This document shows positions 1 to 5,405 of a stretch of 8,806 nucleotides of DNA, piece after piece (the stretch's first letter is position 1; every line of letters starts with the position of its first letter). The translations under genes and the position numbers were made by a program. Below the pieces are notes generated by a model. The model did no database searches, was not told the DNA's origin, and saw only the letters and a list, made by a program, of their open reading frames with translations. The stretch is from Syntrophaceae bacterium UBA1411 (lineage in GTDB: Bacteria > Desulfobacterota > Syntrophia > Syntrophales > Smithellaceae), in contig DBPV01000092.1 in assembly GCA_002304995.1 (NCBI GenBank), positions 1-8,806 on the forward strand, in the 5' to 3' direction.

Positions 1-34
1 AAAAAAGGCCGTCTCTTTCGGAGAGACGGCCTTT
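1..34 (-). terminator. Intrinsic terminator of the tupA-like gene
   Basis: A perfect 10-bp stem (7-16 pairing with 22-31) encloses a 5-nt loop. It is extended by three A-T pairs (4-6 with 32-34). Read on the minus strand the stem is followed by six T residues (complement of 1-6), the layout of a rho-independent terminator about 50 nt after the stop codon at 86-88. It closes the leftward tupA-like transcript, so no further gene of that operon is expected immediately to the left. Confidence 0.85.
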
Positions 35-85
35 CGCCTGCCGGACATCTTTTTTCCCGCCGCCGCGCGGCGGGTCGCTTCTTCT

Positions 86-958
86 TTACTTGGAGAACTT
101 GATCACCGTCGGATAGTAAATGGGTTCCCCGTACTGTTTTATCCCGAATTCGGCAATGATCTTTTGCCCCTCTTCGCCGATCAGGAAATCGTAGAATTTC
201 TCCGCGAGGTCCTGATTGTATTTCAGGTGCGGATGCTTTTCCGTGTTGACCAGGCACATTTCATATTCGTTGGGCGGCCCTTTGACCAGAAGCTTCAAGC
301 CCTTCGTCTTTGATTTATGCAGCGCCCAGGTCGATGAATCAAGCATGTGGTACTGGCCGTTTTTATCGGCATCCAGCAAAGACGCCAGCATGAATTTCTT
401 GCTGACCTGGTACCAGGACTGTCCTTCGGCGGTTACCCCCAGATCCTTCCAGGTCTTGCGCTCCAGAATATCCATGCCGCCGCCGTCGCCCCGCGACAGG
501 TAAGGCGCTTTGGCCTCGTAGATGCGCTTCTGAACTTCTTTAATGCTGGTCAGTCCTTCAATCTTCGCCGGATCGCCGGCCGGGCCGACCACCACCGTGA
601 AATTGTGCATGAGGTCGGTTCGGCGGGCTGCATAGCCTTCCTTGGCAAATCTGGCCGTGGCGGCTCTTTCATGCCCCATCGTTATGTGGGTAAGCCCATG
701 CCGGCCCAGGTCCAGCCCCGGGCCCGTCGGCGTTTTGATACAGCGGATGACGCCGCCGTGCTTCTTCTGGAAGGCTTTGGCCAATTCATCCACCAGGCCG
801 AGCTCATAAGGACTGCCGGTGGCAATCACAATCTGCTTATAATCCGCCTGGACGACACTGGCCGAATTGACCGCACACCCGGCGGCGAACAAACACCATA
901 CCGTTAATGTTAATGCCGCAACCAGCATGCGGCTCCGCCTGACATACATTTTTACCAT
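86..958 (-). CDS. TupA-like oxyanion (tungstate-type) ABC transporter substrate-binding lipoprotein
   Basis: 290 residues. The N-terminus has a basic stretch, a hydrophobic segment (about residues 11-26) and AAGC ending at Cys28, so it is probably exported and possibly lipid-anchored; the -3 residue is Ala rather than the usual Leu. The mature part follows the PBP_like_2/TupA pattern: ATGS at 46-49 in the first ligand loop, a block ending FTVVVGPAGDP (120-130), SRGDGGG (155-161), and a C-terminal EEGQKII segment. Family role: capture of tungstate or a similar oxyanion for a TupBC importer. ATG at 958 is chosen because GAGGAGAGG lies 6 nt upstream; an in-frame TTG at 964 would lie inside that spacer. 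Canonical TupA proteins have TTTS and SRGDDSGT at the two loops, so the ligand may differ. No permease or ATPase gene is adjacent and a terminator follows directly. Function class is fairly sure; tungstate specificity is only inferred. Confidence 0.82.
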   Translation of the reverse strand: MVKMYVRRSRMLVAALTLTVWCLFAAGCAVNSASVVQADYKQIVIATGSPYELGLVDELAKAFQKKHGGVIRCIKTPTGPGLDLGRHGLTHITMGHERAATARFAKEGYAARRTDLMHNFTVVVGPAGDPAKIEGLTSIKEVQKRIYEAKAPYLSRGDGGGMDILERKTWKDLGVTAEGQSWYQVSKKFMLASLLDADKNGQYHMLDSSTWALHKSKTKGLKLLVKGPPNEYEMCLVNTEKHPHLKYNQDLAEKFYDFLIGEEGQKIIAEFGIKQYGEPIYYPTVIKFSK

Positions 959-971
959 AAACAACCTCTCC

Positions 972-1139
972 TCAACTTGGATTTATCTGTTTTGCTTGTT
1001 GCACATACTTTTGGAGCGCCGCAGGCAGCTTGCCTTTGTCGCTGGCCACCGCCGGAAAAAAGGTTTGCAATAGGGTTGGTCCATTCGTATCTAGCACTCT
1101 CTCTAACCGTATGCAGCCGTTACGTTCCATCAAGAACAT
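972..1139 (-). CDS. Possible 55-residue ORF directly upstream of the tupA-like gene; unrecognised
   Basis: A complete small ORF runs from ATG 1139 to TGA 974-972; a second ATG at 1130 is also possible. I do not recognise the product. The C-terminal 35 residues (from about PTLLQTFF to QINPS) look like ordinary soluble protein, with many Ala, Lys, Gln and Leu and little bias toward rare residues. There is no signal peptide or membrane segment. It is 13 nt from the tupA-like start and its stop codon overlaps the start of that gene's GAGGAGAGG ribosome site, so the two would be coupled. A TTGACA-N17-TATGGT promoter lies just upstream, with only a weak GGAA-type ribosome site. It could instead be the tail of a decayed gene: a different minus-strand frame (78 codons, 1377-1141) ends 1 nt before this ATG. 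Real expression is uncertain. Confidence 0.35.
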   Translation of the reverse strand: MFLMERNGCIRLERVLDTNGPTLLQTFFPAVASDKGKLPAALQKYVQQAKQINPS

Positions 1140-1465
1140 GCTATTTCCAGCCTAAAACGACGCCACCATAGGCAACGATGCCACAACTGTCAAGGACAAA
1201 AGACGACTTAAAATTACTAATTCTTACAAAAAACGATATTTCATGCTTTATGCAAGGAGGCGGTTCTATGACAAACGGGTGAATCCAAGCCTGGAAAAGA
1301 GGAACGCCGGGCAGGCATGGTTTCAGATAATCCACGCTGAAAAAAAACTTTAAACCATTGCAGATAATGATGTACAAAAAATGCCGGCTTTACAGGCTGA
1401 TCGGCCCTGCCGGTGCTGTATCTGAAAAGAAATTATTATATTCCGATTATTTCCAAAAGGAAGAT
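1140..1465. other. AT-rich stretch without an intact gene
   Basis: This stretch is visibly richer in A and T than the flanking genes. It holds the tupA-like promoter on the minus strand. On the plus strand AAGGAGG (1254-1260), the strongest ribosome-binding-like sequence here, sits 7 nt before ATG 1268, but the frame reads only Met-Thr-Asn-Gly before TGA at 1280-1282. A 65-codon open stretch in another plus frame ends at TAA before 1354. None of these looks like a full gene. It may be a decayed gene or the remains of an insertion boundary. Confidence 0.4.
1165..1193 (-). promoter_or_regulatory. Sigma70-like promoter for the tupA-like transcript
   Basis: On the minus strand a perfect -35 TTGACA (1193-1188) is followed by a 17-nt spacer and TATGGT (1170-1165; four of six matches to TATAAT). 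The spacer contains the short dyad GGCA-TCGT-TGCC (1182-1171), centred between the two boxes, which could be an operator. Transcription would start near 1158, about 20 nt before ATG 1139 and 200 nt before the tupA-like start. The spacing and the perfect -35 are good; the -10 is mediocre. Confidence 0.5.
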
Positions 1466-1673
1466 ATGGAAAATCTGCCCGATTTTACCCGCACGGCGGA
1501 ACCCTGGGCCGTCTGGCACGGCTTTCCCTCAAATTGCCGAAAAATATCCCCGCAGCATATTCGACGGCGGGCGCTGGCAGACGGGGATTTTCGGCTATTG
1601 CGAAATTTATGTCCGCCATTTTCCGGGACGGCAACGGTCGGCGGATTCAAACGCCCTTTGCGTCCATGATATA
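1466..1673 (+). pseudogene. Frameshifted small gene or gene remnant; unrecognised
   Basis: AAGGA (1457-1461) precedes ATG 1466. The first frame reads about 20 residues with host-like codon use (DFTRTAEPWAVWHGF), then becomes unlike protein. One base further on, a second frame from about 1527 reads plausibly (QIAEKYPRSIFDGG then RWQTGIFGYCEIYV). The change falls in a TTTCCC run at 1523-1528, and one extra base there would explain it. A further shift near 1610 would give AIFRDGNGRRIQ and a stop at TAG 1671-1673, inside the end of the convergent DUF364 gene. The joined product would be about 70 residues, rich in Trp, Tyr and Gly, with no family I recognise. A minus-strand reading (ATG 1619) is also open but has poorer codon use. 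It could be a real small gene with sequencing errors, a pseudogene, or chance. Confidence 0.3.
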
Positions 1674-2384
1674 GCAAAACTGCCGCAGCCCCGTCAGACG
1701 GGCGACGCCGGTAATCGTCACGCCGTAAAAAACCGTGTCCGGCCTGGCCGCAACAATGCCCTGAAGTGTGCCGTTGACCGCAGTGCTTCCCGTCGCAAAA
1801 ACCGCGTCGGCCCAGCTGGCGCTTCCGGCAAACTGCTCCGGCCCGTCGATCGTCACGCCGTATTTGACCGCCCCGATGTTGTCGGGATTGAGATCGCAAA
1901 CCCGCACCTGTTTTCGCGTCACCAGCGCTTCGAGAAGACGCGGCTGCAAGCCGACGAGCAGAATCTTTTGCGCTCCGGCCGGAAGACCATCGACATAACC
2001 GGCGAAGAAATCACCGCAGCGCATCAAATCGTCGTTTTTGCAGTGCAGCGCCTCGGGCATTTCGCCGAGTCCCGCCAGAATCGCGTTCAAAGAGGCAACA
2101 AAAATCGCCCGCCTCGCGTTGGTGTCGAGACTCAGAGAAAGAATATCTTTCACCGACCCTTTGTAATTGAAATAGGCATCGGAAAAAGCCTGCCCCTTTT
2201 TCCCCAGAAATTCAGCTTCGATGATCCGCTCTTTTCCCAGCTGGATGGGATAGTCCTCATGCAGCGGGTTGCCGATTGCTTCTTCCGGCGAAAGGGCCTT
2301 GCAGGTAACGGTGATCTGCTCATCGTCAATCCTGCGCGCATCCGTAAGTTTTTTGAGTTTGGCGCGGGCCTGGTCTAAAATCAT
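1647..2384 (-). CDS. DUF4213/DUF364 (Rossmann-like, putative metal-chelation) protein
   Basis: 245 residues, no signal peptide, so cytoplasmic. The N-terminal half matches the DUF4213 pattern: an EAEFLGKKGQAFSDAYFNYKG block (about 56-77) and TNARRAIFVASLNAILAGLG (about 87-106). The C-terminal half matches the DUF364 Rossmann-like domain: a KILLVGLQPRL segment (about 139-149), VRVCDLNPDNIG (about 158-169), FATGSTAVNGT (about 194-204) and VFYGVTITGVARLTGL near the end. The family is described as putative heavy-metal chelation and has no proven reaction. Its start ATGA overlaps the end of the modA-like gene, so it is translationally coupled to it. The ribosome site is weak (GAAGAG), as expected for coupling. 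The pairing suggests a role in handling the metal or ligand imported, but that is inference. I see no T-tract terminator after the stop; only a 6-bp TCCGCC/GGCGGA pairing with a long loop follows. Confidence 0.82.
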   Translation of the reverse strand: MILDQARAKLKKLTDARRIDDEQITVTCKALSPEEAIGNPLHEDYPIQLGKERIIEAEFLGKKGQAFSDAYFNYKGSVKDILSLSLDTNARRAIFVASLNAILAGLGEMPEALHCKNDDLMRCGDFFAGYVDGLPAGAQKILLVGLQPRLLEALVTRKQVRVCDLNPDNIGAVKYGVTIDGPEQFAGSASWADAVFATGSTAVNGTLQGIVAARPDTVFYGVTITGVARLTGLRQFCYIMDAKGV

Positions 2385-3181
2385 TTGCTCTTCGGCGTCT
2401 CCCTGTATCCGTATTTGTTTTTGACCTGCAGCGCGGCGGGCGACCGAAGAAACTCCGCGAAGCGCCGGGCTTCGTCCTTGCGGGAGGAATTGGACAAAAC
2501 ACAGGCGGAATAAACGACCGGGGCCGCTTCATTCATGGTGTAAAAGCAGCCTTTTTGTCCGGGAGGCGTTCGGGCGTGCGACGACGAACAGAAAGCGCCA
2601 TCCACCGCGCCGATCGCCGCGTATTGAAAAACCTGCGCGATGTCCTGTGCGACAACGAGCTTCGGCGCCAGGTCTTTCCACAGCCCCGCCTCCTCCAGCG
2701 CCTTTTTGGCGTGCGTTCCGTGAACCGCCGTCTGGGGATTGGGAATGGCGATTTTTTGAATTTCTTTTCTCTGGAGCGCTTCCTGCCAACCGGCGGACGT
2801 ACAGAAGCGGCGATCGGCCGACCAGAGAATCACTTCGCCTTCGGCATAAACAAACGGTTTTTCGCACAGGGATTTTCCATAGAGCAGGGCCGGCCGTTCC
2901 ACATCGGCGGAAAGAAAGATGTCGTAAGGCGCGCCGTTTTCAATCTGGGCGTAAATCCTGCCGGCGGAGGTAAAGGAGACATCGATGGAGATGCCGGTCT
3001 CCTTTTCGAACGCCGCGGCGATTTCCTGAAACGGCGACATGAAACCGGCCACAACCGCTGCGGTAAGCTTCCGGTCGGCAGGCGCGGCAAAAGGCGGCGT
3101 TGCCAAAGAAAAAAACAAGAAAACGAAAAAAAGCGGGATGATCCTGTCGGTCTTTCTGAAAAGTGAGCGGCAAATGAGCAT
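2381..3181 (-). CDS. modA: ModA-like molybdate-type ABC transporter periplasmic binding protein
   Basis: 266 residues. Signal peptide: basic start, hydrophobic LFFVFLFFSLA (about 17-27) and a likely cleavage after FAA near residue 33. The mature protein has ModA features: LTAAVVAGFMSPFQEIAAAFEKE (about 39-61, with the first binding loop near Ala45-Phe47), FTSAGRIYAQIENGAPYDIFLSAD (about 69-92) and VFQYAAIGAVDGAFC in the second lobe. Family role: periplasmic capture of molybdate (or tungstate) for ModBC. The usual second-lobe VYxTDA stretch is replaced by FCSSSHA, so ligand preference is uncertain. ATG 3181 is chosen because it starts a normal signal peptide and GGAGG (3197-3193) lies 11 nt upstream; an in-frame TTG at 3235 would add 18 polar residues and start upstream of the predicted transcript start. 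First gene of the operon with the DUF364 gene; no modB or modC is visible. Confidence 0.82.
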   Translation of the reverse strand: MLICRSLFRKTDRIIPLFFVFLFFSLATPPFAAPADRKLTAAVVAGFMSPFQEIAAAFEKETGISIDVSFTSAGRIYAQIENGAPYDIFLSADVERPALLYGKSLCEKPFVYAEGEVILWSADRRFCTSAGWQEALQRKEIQKIAIPNPQTAVHGTHAKKALEEAGLWKDLAPKLVVAQDIAQVFQYAAIGAVDGAFCSSSHARTPPGQKGCFYTMNEAAPVVYSACVLSNSSRKDEARRFAEFLRSPAALQVKNKYGYRETPKSK

Positions 3182-3223
3182 GATTTTTGTATCCTCCGGA
3201 ACTGAGGTTTTAGCGCGGGTGCG

Positions 3224-3253
3224 TCTATAAAACAAATGCGGCCATTATGTCAA
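3224..3253 (-). promoter_or_regulatory. Sigma70-like promoter of the modA-DUF364 operon
   Basis: On the minus strand a perfect TTGACA (3253-3248) is followed by an 18-nt spacer and TATAGA (3229-3224). The start would be near 3217, leaving a leader of about 36 nt before the ATG at 3181. The -35 box lies inside an inverted repeat, so the promoter is probably repressed by a protein bound there. Confidence 0.65.
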
Positions 3254-3266
3254 GATAAACATAATG
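3243..3266. promoter_or_regulatory. Perfect inverted repeat overlapping the modA -35 box; candidate ModE-type operator
   Basis: CATTATGT-N8-ACATAATG is a perfect 8-bp dyad with an 8-bp spacer. The E. coli ModE box, as I recall it, has the same form (CGTTATAT-N8-ATATAACG), differing from this site at two positions in each half. The position, covering the -35 of the modA promoter, is that of a repressor site responsive to molybdate or tungstate. No modE-like gene is in the window, so the regulator itself is inferred. Confidence 0.55.
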
Positions 3267-3287
3267 ACGACGTTGCGGACGGCCATT

Positions 3288-3317
3288 TCCGCCGGCCAGA
3301 CGGATAATGCCGGCGGA
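3288..3317. repeat. Perfect 9-bp inverted repeat in the divergent intergenic region
   Basis: TCCGCCGGC (3288-3296) pairs exactly with GCCGGCGGA (3309-3317) around a 12-nt loop. No T-run follows on either strand, so it is not an obvious terminator. It lies between the divergent modA-like and rhodanese genes, upstream of both predicted starts. It may be a structured leader of the rhodanese transcript, a binding site or an intergenic repeat unit. Confidence 0.5.
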
Positions 3318-3322
3318 GACGG

Positions 3323-3344
3323 TGGAAACGGTTCGCGGTTTCCA
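3323..3344. repeat. Perfect 7-bp inverted repeat next to the previous hairpin
   Basis: TGGAAAC (3323-3329) pairs exactly with GTTTCCA (3338-3344) around an 8-nt loop, only 5 nt after the preceding inverted repeat. Without a T-run it is not a typical terminator. Together the two hairpins could fold in the 5' leader of the rhodanese mRNA if transcription starts upstream of them. A TATATT at 3396-3401 that could be a -10 lacks a convincing -35. Confidence 0.4.
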
Positions 3345-3463
3345 TGACGTGCGAAAACCGGAATATTCAACTGGCTCTTTTTCCGTTGGATATGGTATAT
3401 TTCAAATCAGTAAAGATGTTGACCCGTTTATCAACCAGCAGGCGTTTTCGAGGAGGTTGCCCC

Positions 3464-4387
3464 ATGAAACGAAATATTTCCATAAAACTCCTAATTTTTG
3501 TTTCTTTAATCCTTTTGCTTCCCGCAAATGGATTTGCCCGCGATATTGCCCCGGTCGTCTCCACCGACTGGCTTCTGGCCAATCTGAACAATCCCAAACT
3601 GGTGATTCTGGATGTCCGGCGCGTAGAGGAATACCGGGAAGGCCACATTCCGGGCGCAGTGAGTTCCTTTTACGGCGCCTGGGCCTACATGAAAGACGGT
3701 ATATTTTCGTCGCTTCCGGAAAAAGACGATATTGACGATACCATCGGTTACTTTGGAATCGATTCCGACAAGTGGATCGTCGTGACCGGCTGTATGGACA
3801 CCCCTAGGCTCAGCTACCAGAGCGCCCGCGTCGCCTGCACGCTTCAGTATGCAGGAATCGAAAATGTCGCCCTGCTCGACGGCGGCATGAATAAGTGGCT
3901 CACGGAAAAGAAGCCCCTTGCCAACAAAGTCGAACGCCGCAAGTCGAAGAACTTCAAAGGAAAATATTCCGGGGAGAAATTCATCGACAAAAGCGACCTC
4001 AAGCAAAACCTGGACAAGCTGATTCTGCTCGACACCCGCGAGCGCGAATTTTTCACCGGTGAAAAGAAAATGGACTGCGTTCCTCTGCGCGGACACATTC
4101 CCGGCGCGTTCAACATGCCGACCTCCTGCGCCTTCAATGAGGACAAAACCTTCAAGACTAAGGAACAGCTGGCCGAAATCGTCGAGGCGGCCGCCGGAAA
4201 AGACCGGAGAGCCGCGATCGTCACCTACTGCGACATCGGCCAGTGCTGTCCGACCTGGGCTTATCTGATGACGCAGGTTCTGGGCTACACGAACGTCAAA
4301 CTATACGCCGGAGCGATGCAGGAATGGGCGCAAGACCCGGATGCGCCGGTAACCACGAACAACAAAGCGCCCCGCACGGATAAATAA
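3464..4387 (+). CDS. Exported tandem-domain rhodanese (sulfurtransferase)
   Basis: 307 residues. Residues 1-26 are a signal peptide with a hydrophobic core (KLLIFVSLILLLPA) and likely cleavage after GFA, so it acts in the periplasm. Two rhodanese domains follow. Domain 1 (about 30-150) has VILDVRRVEEYREGHIPGA (48-65), a loop TGCMDTPRLSYQSAR with Cys110, and ALLDGGMNKW (136-145). Domain 2 (about 172-290) has LLDTRERE, RGHIPGAFNMP (209-219) and the loop YCDIGQCCPTW with Cys256, Cys261 and Cys262, then LYAGAMQEW. In classical tandem rhodaneses only domain 2 keeps the catalytic Cys; here domain 1 also has a Cys in the equivalent loop, and loop 2 has extra cysteines. Likely role: transfer of sulfane sulfur among thiosulfate, polysulfide or a protein acceptor. 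The start is supported by AGGAGG (3451-3456), 7 nt upstream. It is 40 bp before the AraC gene and probably cotranscribed with it. Confidence 0.88.
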   Translation: MKRNISIKLLIFVSLILLLPANGFARDIAPVVSTDWLLANLNNPKLVILDVRRVEEYREGHIPGAVSSFYGAWAYMKDGIFSSLPEKDDIDDTIGYFGIDSDKWIVVTGCMDTPRLSYQSARVACTLQYAGIENVALLDGGMNKWLTEKKPLANKVERRKSKNFKGKYSGEKFIDKSDLKQNLDKLILLDTREREFFTGEKKMDCVPLRGHIPGAFNMPTSCAFNEDKTFKTKEQLAEIVEAAAGKDRRAAIVTYCDIGQCCPTWAYLMTQVLGYTNVKLYAGAMQEWAQDPDAPVTTNNKAPRTDK

Positions 4388-4427
4388 CCAATGCGCCGGA
4401 CAGCCCGGCAAGCGGACATGGAAACCC

Positions 4428-5288
4428 ATGAGTGAGGAAGATTTCAGTTTCAGACGCCAGAGCATCTTCTGTTCCGTCAGAGCCAATAAAATGACCGAGA
4501 AGGAACAGTTCGTTCCGGCCCATGTCCTGATCCACGTTCTTTCCGGCCGGCTTTCCGTTGTGGAGGCGGATTCCAGGAACACGTTTGAAAAAGGCCAGAC
4601 GCTGTTCGTCCGCCGCAGCACGCTGGCCAAATTTACCAAATACCCCGAGAAATCGGGCGAACCTTTCAAAACGCTGAGCATCTTTATCCGGAAAACGTTC
4701 CTGCAGGATCATTTAAAAAAGGAAGGCATTGCTTACGATCCGCCGGCGGACCACGCCGGCGCCTGCTGTCGTGTCAAAAAACTTCCGCCTTCGGCGCTCC
4801 TGGACAATCTGTTCGAATCGCTTCGTCTTTATTTCGACTCCGGCACGACGCTCGGCCGGGAATTGAGCGACATCAAAACCCGCGAAGCCGTTTGGCTCAT
4901 CAGACAGCTCGATTTGCCCCTTTACGAATCCCTGTTTCATTTCACGGATCCGGGCAAGATCGATCTGGAAGACTTCATGAGCAAGAACTTCGTCTTCAAC
5001 GTCTCTCTCACAACATTTTCCAGAATGACCGGCCGGAGCCTTTCCACCTTCAAGAGGGATTTTAAAAAGGTTTTCGACGAGCCGCCCAGCCGCTGGCTCA
5101 AGAAAAAACGCCTGGAGCATGCCTATTACCTGATCAAGGAAAAACACAAAGCGCCCTCGGATGTTTATCTGGAGGTGGGCTTTGAAAATCTTTCCCATTT
5201 TTCCTCGTCCTTCAAGGAAGTTTACGGGCGGAATCCCTCGGCCCTGAATGACCCGCACAGCAAAGCAATTTTGGCCTGTGCGCGGTAA
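4428..5288 (+). CDS. AraC-family (ExsA-like) transcriptional regulator
   Basis: 286 residues, cytoplasmic. The N-terminal part (about 28-95) has the cupin-like ligand or partner-binding pattern of ExsA-type regulators (HVLIHVLSGRLSVVEAD, then FEKGQTLFVRR and PFKTLSIFIRK). The C-terminal 95 residues hold the paired AraC helix-turn-helix: SLTTFSRMTGRSLSTFKRDF for the first and APSDVYLEVGFENLSHFS, then FKEVYGRNPSAL, for the second, which is the AraC signature. It should bind DNA near a target promoter, usually as an activator. The ATG at 4428 has only a weak GGA site 5 nt upstream. It follows the rhodanese gene by 40 bp and is ended by a terminator. The three-gene Fe-S/FAD operon begins 118 bp downstream and is the nearest plausible target; the inducer is unknown. 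Confidence 0.9.
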   Translation: MSEEDFSFRRQSIFCSVRANKMTEKEQFVPAHVLIHVLSGRLSVVEADSRNTFEKGQTLFVRRSTLAKFTKYPEKSGEPFKTLSIFIRKTFLQDHLKKEGIAYDPPADHAGACCRVKKLPPSALLDNLFESLRLYFDSGTTLGRELSDIKTREAVWLIRQLDLPLYESLFHFTDPGKIDLEDFMSKNFVFNVSLTTFSRMTGRSLSTFKRDFKKVFDEPPSRWLKKKRLEHAYYLIKEKHKAPSDVYLEVGFENLSHFSSSFKEVYGRNPSALNDPHSKAILACAR

Positions 5289-5307
5289 CGGCGCACATTA
5301 TTTTTTT
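5277..5307 (+). terminator. Intrinsic terminator overlapping the araC-type stop codon
   Basis: TGTGCGC (5277-5283) pairs exactly with GCGCACA (5291-5297) around the loop GGTAACG, followed by TTA and seven T residues (5301-5307). The TAA stop of the regulator (5286-5288) lies in the loop, so the last codons form one arm of the stem. It separates the rhodanese-regulator transcript from the downstream redox operon, which therefore needs its own promoter. Confidence 0.85.
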
Positions 5308-5351
5308 GTATAGTAGCCTTCGCCCAAACCCAAGGGGCGCCGGTCAAGCGG

Positions 5352-5373
5352 GATCATGCCGCAAGGCGATCAT
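5352..5373 (+). promoter_or_regulatory. GATCAT direct repeat upstream of the redox operon; possible activator site
   Basis: GATCAT occurs at 5352-5357 and again at 5368-5373, a 16-bp period, with GCC-GCAA-GGC between them. Direct repeats near a promoter are typical of AraC-family targets. No strong -35/-10 pair is visible between the terminator and the GTG start; TTTAAT at 5384-5389 is the best -10-like hexamer and lacks a -35, as is common at activator-dependent promoters. Confidence 0.25.
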
Positions 5374-5405
5374 CAAACGTATGTTTAATTCATGGAGGTG
5401 ATTTC

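Noticed and set aside
56..74. GC-rich hairpin just after the tupA-like stop as a terminator
   Set aside because: The 7-bp stem is followed on the minus strand by A residues, not T residues. The hairpin at 1-34 has the proper T-tract.
959..1140. Molybdenum/tungsten cofactor riboswitch in the tupA-like leader
   Set aside because: I looked for its conserved helices and found no convincing match; a covariance-model search would settle it.
1141..1377. Minus-strand 78-codon open frame
   Set aside because: No ribosome site, AT-driven Phe/Ile/Ser-rich composition and no recognisable motif. It may be decayed coding DNA but is not supported as a gene.
1413..2378. Long plus-strand open frame of 321 codons
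   Set aside because: Most of it is antisense to the DUF364 gene, which has clear family motifs. The Arg-rich translation is typical of a shadow frame; only the first part before about 1640 is kept, as a possible remnant.
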